DNA of 14,384 bases from CAZZGX01 sp964653715 (GTDB lineage: Bacteria > Patescibacteriota > Minisyncoccia > Ryanbacterales > GWA2-47-10b). The notes beneath the pieces were generated by a model. The model was not told the origin of the DNA, did not search any database, and saw nothing but the letters and a program-made list of their open reading frames with translations. Below, piece by piece: positions 12,176 to 14,384 of the stretch (position 1 is its first letter; each line of letters starts with the position of its first letter). The DNA lies in assembly GCA_964653715.1 (NCBI GenBank), contig CAZZGX010000038.1, forward strand, positions 1-14,384. Direction: 5' to 3'. A program made the translations under genes and the position numbers.

Positions 12176-13831
12176 TTACTGTGCCGGTTCGTTTCTTTGG
12201 TAGAGGCAAAGGTTTGTCGAGCAGTCGAGCGGTTTTAATTTATGTTTGTCGATGAACGCCTGGGCGATTTTCGGGGCGCGGATTCTTTCATTGCGAGGCC
12301 CGCGGTTAGCCAATATCGTATCGATTTTGTTTTTTAACGGCGGGATTGATTTCGCGACTTCCGCGAGGGTTGCCTCGAAAAAGCTTATTCTGCGCGCATT
12401 TTGCCAGAAATCATCTATTTGAAAAGTTTGTCCGATGTTGAACAGGGGATATATGTTCGCGAAACTTTGCGGTTGCCGCAATATGAAATAAGAAGAAGCG
12501 GGGCAGGGGAGATCGATTACATTCCGGATTGGGGTTAGATAAAACTGCATGTCCGGATACGCGATGCAGATGGTTGCGGATGCGGGCACAAGGGTATTGG
12601 CGCGTCCGAAAAGCGCGATATCGTCCGGGGCGAATTCTGAATATGAAAATAGAATTGAGCCGTACCAGACGGAACTTATAAGGAACAATGCGGCAATGAG
12701 TGCGGCATGCGCGGTTTTTCGTAAACGGCTTAATCCATAGCCAGCCAAAAGCGCAATCGCGGGCACAATATAAAAGCCATAGAATTGATGGGCGGTGGAG
12801 TGCCTATGGAATATGAAGTAGGTTAAAAGTCCCGGAGCGGCAAACATCAGAAGAAAAAAGATTTTTGTCCTGTCTTTTTTGTTGTCTCTAAGATAAAAAA
12901 TGATTCCGACGAGAGCGAGAATTAAACCGATCTCGGAGAAGCCAATGAGATCGAAGTTCAGACGCATATTCAAGAAGTGGTACATGCCGAGCGGGTCCGC
13001 TTCCGCGACAGTTCTATTCCAGAAAAGGGTAGCAACGATTGTGATCGGATTCGCGCGAGTAATGCTCCAGATCTGGAGCATGTATAAGGAAAGAGAAGCG
13101 GCGAGAGTTCCTATGATGGAAAATAAAAGGAGCTTTTTTCTTGGGTAGTCCTTTACGAGCAGAATGTACAACCACGCGGCGGCGGCGGCGAATAAGAAGT
13201 GCCAATCCGCAAGACCCCCAATGAAGGTTATGACGCATATGGCGATGAGATTTCTTCTTTGCCGATCCTGCTCAAATGTTATAACGGCAAGGAAAAGGGC
13301 GAGTATAAAAAAACGAGCAAAATAAGTATTCTCGAAAAGGCTGCCGTAAAAAAAACTCATGGGAAAAAGAGCGTAGAAGAAAGAGCTTGCGGCCGTAAGC
13401 CAGGGAGTCTTAAAAACGCGCGCGACCAATTTCCAGAACACGACAAGCGAGAGGAGCGAGAAGAGTATTGGCGCAAGTCGCGTTTGCCATTCACCAACTC
13501 CCAAGAGCCAGTATGCGAAGGCGGTGGGAGCGATAAAAAGGGATGGGTGATCAAAGAAAAATACTCTGGTTACTTCGGCGGGAAGCGCTGAGCTCGTGAC
13601 AAGCGTCTTCATCGCGAACTTAATTTCGAGCGGCCCATGTATGAGCCAATTCCACGCCGAAGTGGCGCTCGCGCCATTGGATTCATCCCGCAGCCGCATA
13701 AAGGGCTCGTTTATTTTATACGTGAGCGCGAAAGCATATACAACAAGAATCGCAATCAAGACATACCTCTGTCGTTTTGGGGTGAGGTATCTATTCAATT
13801 TTTCCTGCCAGTTCGGGACGCTCGTTATCAT
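12176..13831 (-). CDS. PMT/ArnT-like GT-C membrane glycosyltransferase
   Basis: The 551-residue polytopic protein has a cytosolic N-terminus, a first helix at about 22-40, and a following outer loop with RLRDESNGA in which D49/E50 match the acidic catalytic pair of ArnT and protein O-mannosyltransferases. About ten more hydrophobic segments run to residue ~400. A soluble C-terminal domain of ~150 residues follows. A conserved-looking FFFDHPSLF (91-99) lies in the next outer loop, where PMT-family enzymes have acceptor or carrier contacts. It would transfer a lipid-linked sugar to a protein, lipid or polysaccharide on the outer face. The ATG at 13831 is preceded by TATAAT with a 6-nt gap. Its 3' end faces the GT2 at 11443. 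Donor and acceptor are unknown. Confidence 0.78.
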   Translation of the reverse strand: MITSVPNWQEKLNRYLTPKRQRYVLIAILVVYAFALTYKINEPFMRLRDESNGASATSAWNWLIHGPLEIKFAMKTLVTSSALPAEVTRVFFFDHPSLFIAPTAFAYWLLGVGEWQTRLAPILFSLLSLVVFWKLVARVFKTPWLTAASSFFYALFPMSFFYGSLFENTYFARFFILALFLAVITFEQDRQRRNLIAICVITFIGGLADWHFLFAAAAAWLYILLVKDYPRKKLLLFSIIGTLAASLSLYMLQIWSITRANPITIVATLFWNRTVAEADPLGMYHFLNMRLNFDLIGFSEIGLILALVGIIFYLRDNKKDRTKIFFLLMFAAPGLLTYFIFHRHSTAHQFYGFYIVPAIALLAGYGLSRLRKTAHAALIAALFLISSVWYGSILFSYSEFAPDDIALFGRANTLVPASATICIAYPDMQFYLTPIRNVIDLPCPASSYFILRQPQSFANIYPLFNIGQTFQIDDFWQNARRISFFEATLAEVAKSIPPLKNKIDTILANRGPRNERIRAPKIAQAFIDKHKLKPLDCSTNLCLYQRNEPAQ

Positions 13832-13837
13832 ATATTT

Positions 13838-13843
13838 ATTATA
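13838..13843 (-). promoter_or_regulatory. Perfect -10 box (TATAAT) 6 nt before the GT-C start, probably leaderless
   Basis: The minus strand reads TATAAT, then 6 nt, then the ATG at 13831. This is the same spacing as the -10 boxes of the two divergent promoters near 11400. No convincing -35 box lies 16-18 nt upstream, and no Shine-Dalgarno sequence is present. Confidence 0.45.
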
Positions 13844-13912
13844 GTGGACAGCTTGTTTTGGCGCTGGATACAGAAAACCATGCGGCGTTCAGTTCAGTCG
13901 TCGCCCTCCCCC

Positions 13913-14384
13913 CTATCGTCCAAGGGATTTTTGAGATACTAGTATTAAATTTAATGCATGCTCCTCCGGTTTTAAAAGTTCTTGCGGATAGAAATCAAGA
14001 TGTATCGGCTGAGTTTTTGTGTCTAAAGTATCAACGACTCCCCTCAGCACACGTAGCCTTCTTAGTTTTAAAACATCAAATCGTTTCAATAAATTCAAAA
14101 ACTTCCGCGTCCCCGAATGCCCTTCATTCTTGAGAAGCCCCTGGCCATAAATGCCGAGGATTTTTAAGCCATGATTTTGCAGCAATTCCTCGAATTCTTC
14201 TCTGCTTAATTCGCGTACGTGGTTGGGTTGTAATCCTGCCGTGCCCTGTAGTTCTAAAATGAAACGGTCGGGGGTTGAAATAACTAAAACACCCGCCGGT
14301 TTCAAAATTCTTTTGAATTCACCAATAGCTTTTACTTGGTCTTCCCCGTTCAAATGCTCAATTACCTGGCAGCATAAAATTGCA
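13913..14384 (-). CDS. SAM-dependent class I methyltransferase, C-terminal part (truncated by window edge)
   Basis: The open frame runs in from the right edge and ends at TAG (13913-13915). The visible residues begin AILCCQVIEHL, followed by GEFKRILKPAGVLVISTPDRF. This is the motif IV to motif VI region of Methyltransf_11/23-type Rossmann methyltransferases (acidic-VIEH-L, then E..R.LKPGG.LVISTPN). The motif I SAM-binding loop must lie beyond position 14384. After the core comes HVRELSREEFEELLQNHGL, typical of the last strands in this family. Such enzymes often cap or decorate O-antigen sugars, which suits the neighbourhood, but the substrate cannot be told. The gene is separated from the GT-C start by an 81-nt gap and reads in the same direction, with no clear terminator between. 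Confidence 0.82.
   Translation of the reverse strand, partial: AILCCQVIEHLNGEDQVKAIGEFKRILKPAGVLVISTPDRFILELQGTAGLQPNHVRELSREEFEELLQNHGLKILGIYGQGLLKNEGHSGTRKFLNLLKRFDVLKLRRLRVLRGVVDTLDTKTQPIHLDFYPQELLKPEEHALNLILVSQKSLGR

Noticed and set aside
1..14384. CRISPR array, tRNA or rRNA genes
   Set aside because: I saw no regularly spaced direct repeats, no cloverleaf with T-loop signature and no rRNA core sequence on either strand.
1..14384. Recoding of TGA as glycine, as in some candidate phyla
   Set aside because: TGA ends several genes exactly where 4-8 bp overlaps with the next start occur (for example 9573-9575, 10400-10402, 5475-5477), so it acts as a stop.

Overview
This 14.4-kb window looks like an accessory cell-surface glycan locus of a small-genome bacterium. 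The style suggests Candidate Phyla Radiation / Patescibacteria: tightly overlapping genes, moderate GC, gene starts with no clear Shine-Dalgarno sequence, a DUF3800 remnant and a split transketolase. This assignment is an inference from gene content and layout, because no rRNA or other phylogenetic marker is present. TGA is used as an ordinary stop, so the standard bacterial code applies.

Layout. Positions 1-268 hold the broken 3' end of a DUF3800-like gene. A strong sigma70-type promoter follows (257-286) and drives a short structured RNA candidate ending at a rho-independent terminator (293-388). A complete ~1.1-kb insertion sequence (406-1513) has ~30-bp terminal inverted repeats and a MULE/IS256-like DDE transposase with an N-terminal zinc-binding region. 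A CgeB-like glycosyltransferase reads rightward (1566-2603) and converges on a long leftward operon.

The leftward operon (11359 down to 2773) has nine tightly packed genes. In transcription order they are: an extended SDR, transketolase N and C subunits, a four-helix SMR/EamA-like protein, a DPM1-type GT2, a CDP-glucose 4,6-dehydratase-like SDR (RfbG-like), a second SDR, an RfbH/ColD-like PLP-fold 3-dehydratase with His in place of the catalytic Lys, and a multispanning GT-C-type protein. Read as a pathway, the nucleotide-sugar enzymes would make an unusual 3,6-dideoxy sugar, possibly carbon-branched by the transketolase. The GT2 would load it on a polyprenyl phosphate, the SMR-like protein could flip it, and the GT-C enzyme would transfer it outside the membrane. 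This is the logic of the ArnC-ArnEF-ArnT and GtrB-GtrA-Gtr systems.

A short divergent promoter region (11360-11442) separates this operon from a second DPM1-type GT2 (11443-12159). That gene converges on a second large GT-C/PMT-like transferase (12176-13831). The window ends inside a leftward SAM-dependent methyltransferase (13913-14384, C-terminal part). Three promoters place a -10-like hexamer exactly 6 nt before the ATG, suggesting leaderless transcripts. The most interesting content is the combined deoxysugar/transketolase/lipid-linked transfer operon and its cysteine-free RfbH-like enzyme.
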